In this document: positions 15,788-24,016 of the stretch, piece after piece | Position numbering within the stretch: position 1 is the first letter of the stretch | How the letters are laid out: each line of letters starts with the position of its first letter | Assembly (NCBI RefSeq): GCF_001570985.1 | Contig: NZ_BCSS01000003.1 | Span: forward strand, 50,221-114,220 | Length of the DNA stretch: 64,000 bases | Origin: Janibacter limosus NBRC 16128 | GTDB lineage: Bacteria > Actinomycetota > Actinomycetes > Actinomycetales > Dermatophilaceae | Direction: 5' to 3' | Translations under genes and position numbers: made by a program | Notes under the pieces: generated by a model | The model's input: the letters and a program-made list of their open reading frames with translations, nothing else | What the model was told of the DNA's origin: nothing | Databases searched by the model: none

Positions 15788-18700
15788 TCAGCGAGTGACT
15801 GAGCGCAAGGTGCGCAGCGCCACCGAGAGCGCCGCCACGCCGGGCGAGGAGAGCTGCCGGATGCCCGCCAGCTGCGTCTGGACCCGCTCGACCGCCTCGT
15901 CGTGCTCCCGGGACCACTCGGCGAACCGAGCCGCAGCGTCCTGCCCGTCTCGTCCGAGCACCGAGCTCGTCAGAGAGTGCAGGGTGGCGTACAGGTCGTC
16001 CCGCAGCGCTCCACGTGCCATGGCATCCCACCGCTCCTCGCGCGGCAACCGCGTGACCAGGATGAGCAGCTCGTCGATGCCGAAGGTCTCGGAGAGCAGG
16101 TAGTAGCACTCCGCCACCTCCATGGGCGTGCGTCCACCTTCGTGAGCCATGTCGACGATGTCGAGCACGGAGTACAGGTCGAGCAGGATCGCCGTGCGGC
16201 GAGCCAGGTCGGTCGGCACGCCGGCATCGACGAGGTCCTGGGCCTTGCGCCCCAGCCGCTCTGCCTGCGAACCCCGCAACAGCTCAGGGAGCTGGGGAGC
16301 GATCTGCGAGACCGGCTGCGCAAACCGCTCGATCTCGTGCGCCACGTCCAAGCGACCCGGACGGTTGGCGAGGAACCACCGCACGGACCGGTCCATCAGC
16401 CTGCGCAGCTCGAGATAGAGCCTGGTCTGCACCTTGGTCGGGACGACATTGTCCAGGGCCTCGACCCGGGCGACGAAGTCGTCGAGACCGAAGACCTCGC
16501 GGCTGACGAGGAAGGCTCGGGCCACCTGGGGAGAGGTCGCGCTCGTCTCCTCGACCGCCCGCTGGACGAAGGTGATCCCCCCGCGGTTGACCAGGTCGTT
16601 GGCGACCGCTGTGGTGACGATCTCGCGACGAAGGGGGTGTGACCGCAGGGCCTCGCCATAGGTCGCGCGCAGCGGCGACGGGAAGTAGTCGGTGAGCTGA
16701 CGCTCCGTGGCCGGGTCATCAGGCAGATCCGACTCGAGCAGGTCGGCCTTGAGGGACATCTTGGAGTAGGCCAGCAGGACCGCGAGCTCGGGCGAGGACA
16801 GTCCCTCGTGCGCAGCCATCCGCTCGGCGACCTGGGAGCTGCTCGGCAGGAACTCCAGGTCGCGCTCGAGATCGCCCCGCTCGACGAGCTCCTCCATGAG
16901 CCGCTCGTGCACCACGAGCATCGCCCCGTCCTGGGCTCGGGCATTGCCGAGGAGGACATTTTGCTCGTAGTTGTCGCGCAGCACCTGCTCCGCGACCTCG
17001 TCGGTCATCGAGGCGAGCAGCTCGACGCGGTCCTCCGGGTCGAGCGTGCCCTGCCGGATCGCCTCACCCAGCAAGATCTTGATGTTGACCTCGCGGTCCG
17101 AGGTGTCGACGCCCGCCGAGTTGTCGACCGCGTCCGTGTTGATGCGCACCCCGGCTCCGGCCGCCTCGATCCGGCCACGCTGGGTGGCACCGAGGTTGCC
17201 CCCTTCGCCCATGACGCGCGTGCGCAGCTGCGCCCCGTCGACCCGGATGGGGTCGTTGGCGCGATCGCCCACATCACCGTGCGACTCGGCGCCGGCCTTG
17301 ACATAGGTGCCGATGCCGCCGTTCCACAGCAGGTCGACCGGCGCCTGCAGGATGAGGTGGATGAGCTCGTTGGGGGTCATCGACGTCGGGCCGTCGAGAC
17401 CGAGGGCTGCAGCCGCCTGCTCGCTGACCGGCACCGACTTGGCGCTGCGGGACCACACGCCGCCTCCCTCGCTCACGAGCGAACGGTCGTAGTCGTCCCA
17501 CGTGCTCCGCGGCAGGTTGAACAACCGGCTCCGCTCGGCGTGGGATGCGGCTGCGTCGGGCTGCGGGTCGATGAAGATGTGCAGGTGGTTGAAGGCCGCG
17601 ACGAGCCGGATGTGCTCCGACAGGAGCATGCCGTTGCCGAAGACATCGCCGCTCATGTCACCGATGCCGACGACGGTGAAGTCCTCGCTCTGGGTGTCGT
17701 GGCCCAGCTCGCGGAAGTGCCGCTTGACCGACTCCCACGCACCGCGTGCCGTGATGCCCATGCCCTTGTGGTCGTACCCGACGGACCCGCCGGAGGCGAA
17801 GGCGTCATCGAGCCAGAAGCCGTACTCGCGGGCGATCGAGTTGGCCAGGTCCGAGAAGGTCGCGGTCCCCTTGTCGGCAGCGACGACCAGGTAGGAGTCG
17901 TCTCCGTCGTGCCGCACCACCTGCTGCGGCGGGACGATGTCCCCGTCGACACGGTTGTCGGTCACATCGAGCAGTCCGGAGATGAAGGCCCGGTACGCGG
18001 ACCGACCGGCCTGCATCCACGCCTCACGGTCGAGCGCCGGGTCCGGGAGCTGCTTGCCGACGAAGCCACCCTTGCTGCCGGTGGGGACGATGACGGCGTT
18101 CTTGACCATCTGCGCCTTGACCAGGCCGAGGACCTCGGTGCGGAAGTCGTCACGCCGGTCGCTCCAGCGCAGTCCGCCACGCGCGACGGCACCGAAGCGC
18201 AGGTGGACACCCTCGACCTGGGGGCTGTGGACCCAGATCTCGAAGGCCGGGTGCGGCTTGGGCATGTCCGGGACCTTGGCCGGCTCCAGCTTGAACGACA
18301 TCCGCGGCAACGGCTGCCCCTCGTCGTCGCGGACGAAATAGCTCGTGCGCAGGGTGGCGGCGATGACGCCGAGGAAGGCCCGGATGATCCGGTCGTGCTC
18401 GAGCGAGCTGACGTCCTCGAGCGCGGCATCGATGCGGTCGGCGATCTCCTGCTCTGCGGCCGCGCGCTCCTCACCGGCGACTCCCTCGTGCGTCTCGGGG
18501 TCGAACCGGGCCTCGAAGAGGGCCACGATGTCGGCCGCGATGAGGTGGTTGTCGACCAGTGCGGACTCGAGGCTCTTTTGTCCCCAGCTACCGCCGGCCT
18601 GCCGCAGGTACCGACCGATCGCGCGGAGCAGTCCGACCTGGCGCCAGGTCAGTCCCGCGCGGATGATCAGCGCGTTGAACCCGTCCGACTCGGTCCGTCC

Positions 18701-20599
18701 CGAGCGCACGGCCAGCACGGCTGACTCGACGAGCTCGCGCAGCTCCTCGTGGGTGTGCGCCTCCCACAGTGCTGGGTCGTCGATGCGCAGGCTCAGGTCG
18801 TAGATCCCTGCGGTCACGCCGTCGGCCCGCGTGAGGGTGTAGGGCTCCTCCTCGATCACCTTGACCCCCAGGTCGCGGAAGATCGGCATGAGGTCGTCGA
18901 GGATCACCTCTTCGATGCTGAAGAGCTTGAACCGCCGGATCCGCGGGTCCTCCCCGCCACCGTGTCCACGCCGGGGGTGGTACAGGGCGCCGGCGAAGGG
19001 GGTGGCTTCCCCGAGGGTGACGAGGTTCTTCAGGTCGGCGATGGCCTGGGCCGCGTCGAAGTCATCCTCGTAGTCGATGGGGAACCCGCCGGCCCACGGT
19101 CCGAGCAGGCTCGCGGCCACGTCACCTCCGACCAGGGTGTCGGCGGCGCGCACGAGTCGTTCCTCCCACGTGAGCACCGCGTCGGCGACGGCCTCGTCGA
19201 GCTCACGGTGGGCGTCCCCCTCGGGCAGCACGACCCCGCCAGAACCCCGCAGGATGTAGTACAGCCGCGCCATCGGCTCCTCGGACACGTGCGCGGTGTA
19301 GGAGACCTCATCGGCACCGGTCGCTTCGCACAGCCGCTCCTCGATCCGGTGGCGCACGACGGTCGTGTACCGATCCCGGGGGAGGTAGACGATCGCAGTG
19401 ACGAACTGCTGCCCCGAGTCCAGACGCAGGAAGGTCGCGGTCCGCATGCCGTGGACCATCTGCTGGATCCGCGTGACGACCTCGCGCAGGTGGCTGACGG
19501 GGGCCTGGAAGAGCTCGTCCCGGGGGAAGGTCTCGAACAGGCGCATCGCGAAGGCGCCGGAGTGGCTGTCGCGGGCCCAACCGATGTCAGCGAGGGTCTG
19601 CTCGACCTTGTCCGCGATGAGCGGGATCGTCAGCACCGAGCTCGTGTAGGCGGTTGACGAGAAGAGGCCCGCCAGGCGCCGTTCGATGATGCGGCCCTGG
19701 TCGTCGGTGAAGCGCACGGCAACGAGGTCCGGGTGCGTGACGCGGTGGACCGGGAGGACGGCGCGCGACTTGCCGATGGACAGGCAGTCGATGTCGCGGG
19801 CGCCCCGGCCGAGCGGGGTGACCGACTCCGCGGTCGAGTCCGACCGCAGCATGCCCAGACCGCTGCCGGGGATCGGAGTGACGACTCCCCCGGCATCCCC
19901 GTCGAACTCGACGACATGGTCGCGCGACCCGATGAAGGTGAAGTGGTCGTCGACGAGCCACCGCAGGAACTCGGCTGTTGCCCCCTGGGACTGCTCCGAC
20001 CCGATGCTGCGGGCCTCCTCCAGGAGGGCCGCTGCCTGGACGACCGCCGCCTTCATGGCGCCCCAGTCGTCGACTGCCGCCGCGACGGCGTCAACCACCT
20101 CGGACACCCGCTCGCGCAGCAACGAGAGGTCGACGCGATCCACGAACTCGATGCGGATCCACGACTCGTCGCGCAGATCGGGGTCGGAGTGCTCGGTCCT
20201 CGGGTCCTGGTCGAGGACCTCCATGAGGGTGCCGTCGGCAGCCCGACGGACGACGAAGAGAGGGTGGAGCAAGAGGGCCACACCCACGCCCTCGACGCCG
20301 AGCTCCCCCAGGACCGAGTCCACGAGGAAGGGGCGGTCGGAGGTGACGATGTACAGCGCCCCGTCGACGACCTCGACGATCGTCTCCTCGGGCGCACGCC
20401 TCGCGGCGACGTCGCGGTGCGAGGTCGCCAGAGCGATGAGTTGCTCGGGACTGCGCTCGCGCAGTGCCGTCTCATCAATGTGTCGGAGGTACCGCTCGAC
20501 GAAGGTGGGCTCGACGCCGGCCGCGGTGGCGGCGCTCGCGAGCTCCCCGGTGAAACCGGGTGCGTGGTCGGTGGCGGTGTGGGCAGGCAGCTGAGCCAT
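15788..20599 (-). CDS. gdh: NAD-specific glutamate dehydrogenase, large GDH-180 class
   Basis: About 1600 residues. This class oxidises glutamate to 2-oxoglutarate and ammonia with NAD. The first 700 residues carry ACT-like regulatory domains; the catalytic domain follows with the substrate region GAVARGGLRWSDRRDDFRTE, KAQMVKNAVIVPTGSKGGF and a Rossmann segment DFTVVGIGDMSGDVFGNGML, then DLLWNGGIGTYVK. The helical C-terminal domain is complete. I chose ATG at 20599 because GAGGA lies ten bases upstream; a GTG at 20689 or ATG at 20677 would add 30 or 26 residues and overlap a strong dyad. In mycobacteria this enzyme is controlled by the GarA FHA protein; no GarA gene is here. Monocistronic by layout. 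Confidence 0.93.
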   Translation of the reverse strand: MAQLPAHTATDHAPGFTGELASAATAAGVEPTFVERYLRHIDETALRERSPEQLIALATSHRDVAARRAPEETIVEVVDGALYIVTSDRPFLVDSVLGELGVEGVGVALLLHPLFVVRRAADGTLMEVLDQDPRTEHSDPDLRDESWIRIEFVDRVDLSLLRERVSEVVDAVAAAVDDWGAMKAAVVQAAALLEEARSIGSEQSQGATAEFLRWLVDDHFTFIGSRDHVVEFDGDAGGVVTPIPGSGLGMLRSDSTAESVTPLGRGARDIDCLSIGKSRAVLPVHRVTHPDLVAVRFTDDQGRIIERRLAGLFSSTAYTSSVLTIPLIADKVEQTLADIGWARDSHSGAFAMRLFETFPRDELFQAPVSHLREVVTRIQQMVHGMRTATFLRLDSGQQFVTAIVYLPRDRYTTVVRHRIEERLCEATGADEVSYTAHVSEEPMARLYYILRGSGGVVLPEGDAHRELDEAVADAVLTWEERLVRAADTLVGGDVAASLLGPWAGGFPIDYEDDFDAAQAIADLKNLVTLGEATPFAGALYHPRRGHGGGEDPRIRRFKLFSIEEVILDDLMPIFRDLGVKVIEEEPYTLTRADGVTAGIYDLSLRIDDPALWEAHTHEELRELVESAVLAVRSGRTESDGFNALIIRAGLTWRQVGLLRAIGRYLRQAGGSWGQKSLESALVDNHLIAADIVALFEARFDPETHEGVAGEERAAAEQEIADRIDAALEDVSSLEHDRIIRAFLGVIAATLRTSYFVRDDEGQPLPRMSFKLEPAKVPDMPKPHPAFEIWVHSPQVEGVHLRFGAVARGGLRWSDRRDDFRTEVLGLVKAQMVKNAVIVPTGSKGGFVGKQLPDPALDREAWMQAGRSAYRAFISGLLDVTDNRVDGDIVPPQQVVRHDGDDSYLVVAADKGTATFSDLANSIAREYGFWLDDAFASGGSVGYDHKGMGITARGAWESVKRHFRELGHDTQSEDFTVVGIGDMSGDVFGNGMLLSEHIRLVAAFNHLHIFIDPQPDAAASHAERSRLFNLPRSTWDDYDRSLVSEGGGVWSRSAKSVPVSEQAAAALGLDGPTSMTPNELIHLILQAPVDLLWNGGIGTYVKAGAESHGDVGDRANDPIRVDGAQLRTRVMGEGGNLGATQRGRIEAAGAGVRINTDAVDNSAGVDTSDREVNIKILLGEAIRQGTLDPEDRVELLASMTDEVAEQVLRDNYEQNVLLGNARAQDGAMLVVHERLMEELVERGDLERDLEFLPSSSQVAERMAAHEGLSSPELAVLLAYSKMSLKADLLESDLPDDPATERQLTDYFPSPLRATYGEALRSHPLRREIVTTAVANDLVNRGGITFVQRAVEETSATSPQVARAFLVSREVFGLDDFVARVEALDNVVPTKVQTRLYLELRRLMDRSVRWFLANRPGRLDVAHEIERFAQPVSQIAPQLPELLRGSQAERLGRKAQDLVDAGVPTDLARRTAILLDLYSVLDIVDMAHEGGRTPMEVAECYYLLSETFGIDELLILVTRLPREERWDAMARGALRDDLYATLHSLTSSVLGRDGQDAAARFAEWSREHDEAVERVQTQLAGIRQLSSPGVAALSVALRTLRSVTR

Positions 20600-20675
20600 G
20601 TGTGGGGCGTCCTCGATCTGCGTTCGCAACGTGGTCACGGGACGTCGTTGTCCCGTCCGCTCGAGCGTATCGCTC

Positions 20676-20694
20676 ATGACGTGCGTCACGTCAT
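20676..20694. promoter_or_regulatory. 8-bp-arm dyad upstream of gdh
   Basis: ATGACGTG-CGT-CACGTCAT is a perfect inverted repeat with a three-base centre. It lies about 77 bases before the preferred gdh start and 78 bases before the divergent gene at 20772, so it could control either or both. The binding protein is unknown. Confidence 0.45.
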
Positions 20695-20771
20695 CGTCCC
20701 GCGGACCGACTCACACGGCTGTGGACGGCCCCGGCCCGCGTGGGAACGGCGTCGCTAGGCTGAGTCGCACC

Positions 20772-21071
20772 ATGCCCCCTTCGCATCCCCGGCCCGAGGA
20801 CCTCGCCGCCCTCTGGAGCGCCATGTCCAGCACGGCTGAGCATGCCGCCACGGCCGGGGAACAACTGCTCGACCACATGGTCACCGTCGGTGACCACACG
20901 ACCCAGTCCGCGGTCGACGGGGCCGTCGACGCAGCGGTCGATGCGCTCCGCGAGATCTCCGCCAGCTGCCGCGAGGGCGCTCTGGGCATCGGGGCAGCAC
21001 TTCCCCGATCTGCTGGCACCCGCCAGGTGGAGGACGCGACCCGCGCGCCCCGGGTCAGGCCCCTGCGATGA
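20772..21071 (+). CDS. small helical protein paired with a WXG-like protein
   Basis: 99 residues, mostly alanine-rich helix with no cysteine-rich or membrane segment (for example AALWSAMSSTAEHAATAGEQ, then AVDGAVDAAVDALREISAS) and a disordered basic tail. Its stop overlaps the start of the next gene in ATGA, so the two are translationally coupled. Size, helicity and pairing recall WXG100/ESX-type partners or toxin-antitoxin-like accessory proteins, but no clear WXG motif is present in this member. The start ATG at 20772 directly precedes one copy of the dispersed CGAAGGGGG 9-mer (on the other strand). Function unknown. Confidence 0.6.
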   Translation: MPPSHPRPEDLAALWSAMSSTAEHAATAGEQLLDHMVTVGDHTTQSAVDGAVDAAVDALREISASCREGALGIGAALPRSAGTRQVEDATRAPRVRPLR

Positions 21072-21589
21072 GCCACCGTCTGATCGGTGACCCGGCCTCG
21101 CTCAGCGCCCTCGCCGCAAGCCTGCGCCGCACGGCCCTGCAGCTGCGCAACGATGCGGAGCAGATGGCCCCCGCACTCGAGGACAGCGCCCCCGGCTGGA
21201 CCGGTCCGGTCGCCATGACCACCCGCCGCCGGACGGCGGCCGTGATCGACTCGCTCGAGTCGGTCGCTGACGCCATGGACTCCTGCGCACGCTCCCTCCA
21301 ACGCGCTGCCACCGACCTCGCGAGCTCCGCGGCTGACCTGCGCGCGATCGAGGAGCAGGCCGCCACAGCCGGCTTCGAGGTGCGAGAGGGACGACTGATG
21401 CGCGCCTGGGGGATCACAGGAGTTGCTGACGGCAGCGCCGAGCACGACGGCGACCGGCTGCGTGAGGGGCTGCAGGACCGCCTCCACCAGCTCCTCACCA
21501 CCATGGGACGACAGCGCTCCCGACTCGCGGCCGACTGCCGCGACGCCACCCTCCTGCTCACCGAGGCGAGCTCGGCCCTGCGTGCATGA
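21068..21589 (+). CDS. WXG100-like helical protein
   Basis: 173 residues. The N-terminal half has the form of a WXG100/ESAT-6 protein: a first helix (ASLSALAASLRRTALQLRND), the turn PGWTGPVA with Trp-Thr-Gly near residues 43-46, and a second long helix (RRTAAVIDSLESVADAMDSC). A second helical hairpin follows (DRLREGLQDRLHQLLTTM and RLAADCRDATLLLTEAS). Such proteins are substrates or chaperone partners of type VII secretion. The EccC-like ATPase at 7.4-11.6 kb is the only other type VII element here. It is coupled to the 99-residue gene upstream. Could also be a non-secreted helical adaptor; no secretion signal of the YxxxD/E type is evident. Confidence 0.6.
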   Translation: MSHRLIGDPASLSALAASLRRTALQLRNDAEQMAPALEDSAPGWTGPVAMTTRRRTAAVIDSLESVADAMDSCARSLQRAATDLASSAADLRAIEEQAATAGFEVREGRLMRAWGITGVADGSAEHDGDRLREGLQDRLHQLLTTMGRQRSRLAADCRDATLLLTEASSALRA

Positions 21590-21620
21590 GGAACCGTCGG
21601 CTGCGCGCTAGCGTGTGTCC

Positions 21621-22109
21621 ATGAAGATCACGCGCAGCGCCACCCTGCCCGCCGGCGTCGAGGAAGCCTTTGCCGTCATCGCGACGCAGCGGTACCAGCA
21701 GGCCAAGGTCGAGGCACAGGCGCCGCGCGCCACCGCAACCGTCACCGACCAGGCCGGAGGCAGCGTCCTGGTGCGCTCCGTGCGCCACCTGCCCACCACC
21801 GGCATGCCCGGACCGGTCGTCTCGATGGTCGGTGACACGCTGACGATCACGGAGCAGCAAACCTGGCGACCGGCACAGGGTGACGGAGCCCGTCACGCCG
21901 ACCTCGAGCTCACGGTGGCGGGCGTCCCACTCGGACTCGTCGGGACGATCACGCTCTCCCCCACCGGTGCCGCGTCGTCACTGTCGATCGACGCCGACCT
22001 GACCTGCTCGATCCCCCTCTTCGGCAAAAAGATCGAGGAGGCGGCCAAGCCGGCGATCGAAGAATCGATCGACCACGAGGTCAGCCAGCTGACGGCCCAC
22101 CTGGCCTGA
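21621..22109 (+). CDS. DUF2505 family protein (SRPBCC-like fold)
   Basis: 162 residues. The sequence matches the DUF2505 pattern common in actinobacteria: MKITRSATLPAGVEEAFAVI at the start, a central beta-rich part (TITEQQTWRPA) and a C-terminal helix GKKIEEAAKPAIEESIDHE. The family is thought to have a START/SRPBCC-like hydrophobic pocket, but no reaction is known. ATG at 21621 is chosen over a start two codons upstream. It is 31 bases after the WXG-like gene and may be transcribed with it. No membrane segment or signal peptide. Confidence 0.8.
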   Translation: MKITRSATLPAGVEEAFAVIATQRYQQAKVEAQAPRATATVTDQAGGSVLVRSVRHLPTTGMPGPVVSMVGDTLTITEQQTWRPAQGDGARHADLELTVAGVPLGLVGTITLSPTGAASSLSIDADLTCSIPLFGKKIEEAAKPAIEESIDHEVSQLTAHLA

Positions 22110-22129
22110 TCCGGTCTCGGACCGCCGGG

Positions 22130-22528
22130 TCACCCTTCGGCGCGGACCAGCTCCGACAACTCGGTCACGTCGTACCAGAGCAGGTCGTCATATCCTGCGC
22201 CCACAGCGCCCTCGGCCTCCTCGACGTGGAAGGACACCACGTCGCGCAGCTCGACGTCGAGCACGTCGTCGAGACGGGCGTCCTGTGACGTGCCCGGGGA
22301 GTCCCGCACGTCGGCCGAGGCGACCACCCGTCGCCCGGCGCCCAGCTCGCGAGCCGCGTCGAGGGCCTGACACATCGCCTCGAACTCAAGGTCTTCCTCG
22401 TCGGCCGCCGGGTCCCACGAGCGCAGTGCAGTCGTGACCGCATAGCCGGTGCGCTGGGGCAGACGCCCCCCGGCGATGACCCCCGTCAGCTCAGAGAGCA
22501 CCAGTGGGAGGTAGGCGCGCACGGTCAC
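22130..22528 (-). CDS. conserved actinobacterial protein (DUF6912-like)
   Basis: 132 residues beginning with GTG at 22528. The start TVRAYLPLVLSELTGVIAGG and the acidic middle (PAADEEDLEFEAMCQALDAA) match a small conserved actinobacterial family usually annotated DUF6912. No catalytic motif is recognisable. Its start overlaps the stop of the DGAT-like gene in GTGA, so it is the second gene of a two-gene unit. The end lies 20 bases from the convergent DUF2505 gene. Function unknown. Confidence 0.72.
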   Translation of the reverse strand: MTVRAYLPLVLSELTGVIAGGRLPQRTGYAVTTALRSWDPAADEEDLEFEAMCQALDAARELGAGRRVVASADVRDSPGTSQDARLDDVLDVELRDVVSFHVEEAEGAVGAGYDDLLWYDVTELSELVRAEG

Positions 22529-23952
22529 GCCCCCCTCGAGCGCTGGGCCGACTTCAGCTCGGCCAGTGCGTCTTCGATGGCCTGCGCGAGCAGGCCGAGG
22601 TCGGTCATCGAGTCGCGATCTCCGTTGAGTCCGTAATAGACCCGACCGTTGTACGACGTCAGTCCGATGGCCAGGCCCTGACCACGGCCCAGGGGCATGA
22701 CCGGGTAGGTCTCGACCAGCCGGCTGCCCTCGACGTGCAGCTCCTGCTGCGGACCGGGGACATTGGTGATGACGAGGTTGAAGAGGCGGCGGGACATGGC
22801 GCTCCCGAGCCGTGCCCCCAGCGTGTGCAGGGTCGGCGGCGCAAACCCTCCGATCGAGGACAACGAGGTCGCTCCGACCCCCTCGGCCGACGCCGACTCG
22901 ATCTGCTGACGCATGGCAAAGGAGATCTGGTGCAGCCTCATCGAAGGGTTGTTCTCCCCGATGGGCAGGTCGATGAAGCAGGCGGCCATGGCCGCGTCAG
23001 TCAGCGGATCGCCGGTCCCGTCCACGATGCTGATGGGGACCATGACCCGCATCGTCGAGGTGCCGGTCACCGGCAGCCCACGGGTCTGCATCCAGACCCG
23101 CAGGGCGCCCGTCACCGTGGCGAGGATGACGTCGTTGACCGTGACGTCCTCCGCGTACTTGCCCCGGGCGAGGCGGCTGCGGATCTTGCGGTAGTCGTCC
23201 AGGTCGGTGTCGACCATGACGTACCGGCGCGCAGCACCGACGGGCGTGTTGAGGGGAGAGTCGGGCGCTGGCCGAGTGCCGACCTTGGCCAGGGTCGCGA
23301 CGACGCGACCGACGGTCTCGGCCGCCCGACGGCCGGTGCTGGAGACGTCTCGTAGCCCGCCGCCCACCGACGCGACGACCCTGGCCGGGTTGAGCACCGA
23401 GCCGAGGAGAGCATCGGCCACCAGACGCAGGTCCGACGGCTCCGAGCGCGGTGCTGATCCCGAGTCGTCGACCGGCACGGCATCCGGGTCGACGAGCAGA
23501 TGAGCGAGGTCGACGGCGTGGATGCCGTCCACCATGGACTGGTGGGCCTTGGTGACGACCGCGAAGCGGCCACCGGCAAGCCCCTCGACGAAGTACGCCT
23601 CCCACAGGGGGCGGTCCCGGTCGAGGTGGCGGGCCATGATCCGTGCGACGAACTCCTCGAGGTCGCCCCGAGACCCCGGGCTCGGCACCGCGGAGCGCCG
23701 GACGTGGTAGGTCAGGTCGAAGTGCTGGTCATCGACCCAGACCGGGTTGTCGAGACGGCCGGGAACCTGGCGGATGCGCTGGCGATAGCGACCGTGACCC
23801 GCGATGCGGTCACCGACGACGGCGACGAACCGGTCGTAGTCGAAGCCTTCGGCCGGAGGCTCGAAGACCATCACGGAGCCGACGTGCATCGGCAGGGTGG
23901 GCTCCTCGACATAGAGGAAGGCCGCGTCCAGGGCACCGAGTCTGTTCACCAC
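22525..23952 (-). CDS. wax ester synthase/diacylglycerol acyltransferase-like protein
   Basis: About 475 residues, typical for the WS/DGAT family, which esterifies acyl-CoA to alcohols or diacylglycerol for storage lipids. The N-terminal LGALDAAFLYVEEPTLPMHV and the C-terminal NLVITNVPGPQQELHV (the conserved NVPGP-type motif) are clear. The active-site motif HHxxxDG reads HQSMVDG, so the second, catalytic histidine is replaced by glutamine; activity as an acyltransferase is therefore doubtful. Start is one of two adjacent GTG codons (23952 or 23949). A strong hairpin lies just upstream, and the downstream DUF6912-like gene overlaps. Confidence 0.85.
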   Translation of the reverse strand: MVNRLGALDAAFLYVEEPTLPMHVGSVMVFEPPAEGFDYDRFVAVVGDRIAGHGRYRQRIRQVPGRLDNPVWVDDQHFDLTYHVRRSAVPSPGSRGDLEEFVARIMARHLDRDRPLWEAYFVEGLAGGRFAVVTKAHQSMVDGIHAVDLAHLLVDPDAVPVDDSGSAPRSEPSDLRLVADALLGSVLNPARVVASVGGGLRDVSSTGRRAAETVGRVVATLAKVGTRPAPDSPLNTPVGAARRYVMVDTDLDDYRKIRSRLARGKYAEDVTVNDVILATVTGALRVWMQTRGLPVTGTSTMRVMVPISIVDGTGDPLTDAAMAACFIDLPIGENNPSMRLHQISFAMRQQIESASAEGVGATSLSSIGGFAPPTLHTLGARLGSAMSRRLFNLVITNVPGPQQELHVEGSRLVETYPVMPLGRGQGLAIGLTSYNGRVYYGLNGDRDSMTDLGLLAQAIEDALAELKSAQRSRGA

Positions 23953-23968
23953 GAGGACATGGTGACAC

Positions 23969-23998
23969 GACGAAGGGGGTGAGGCACCCCCCTTCGTC
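23969..23998 (-). terminator. hairpin terminator after tadZ
   Basis: GACGAAGGGGGTG pairs with CACCCCCCTTCGTC around a three-base loop, with one bulged C. It lies between the tadZ stop and the DGAT-like start on the same strand. Both arms contain the dispersed 9-mer CGAAGGGGG. Confidence 0.8.
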
Positions 23999-24016
23999 CT
24001 GTGACCGCAGACGCGA

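Noticed and set aside
16808..18724. A 638-codon + strand frame opposite gdh
   Set aside because: Antisense shadow of the glutamate dehydrogenase; composition is Arg/Asp/Val rich with no motif and no ribosome binding site.
7450..21589. A complete type VII secretion locus
   Set aside because: Only the motor-like ATPase and a possible substrate pair are present; membrane components are missing and the intervening genes are unrelated.
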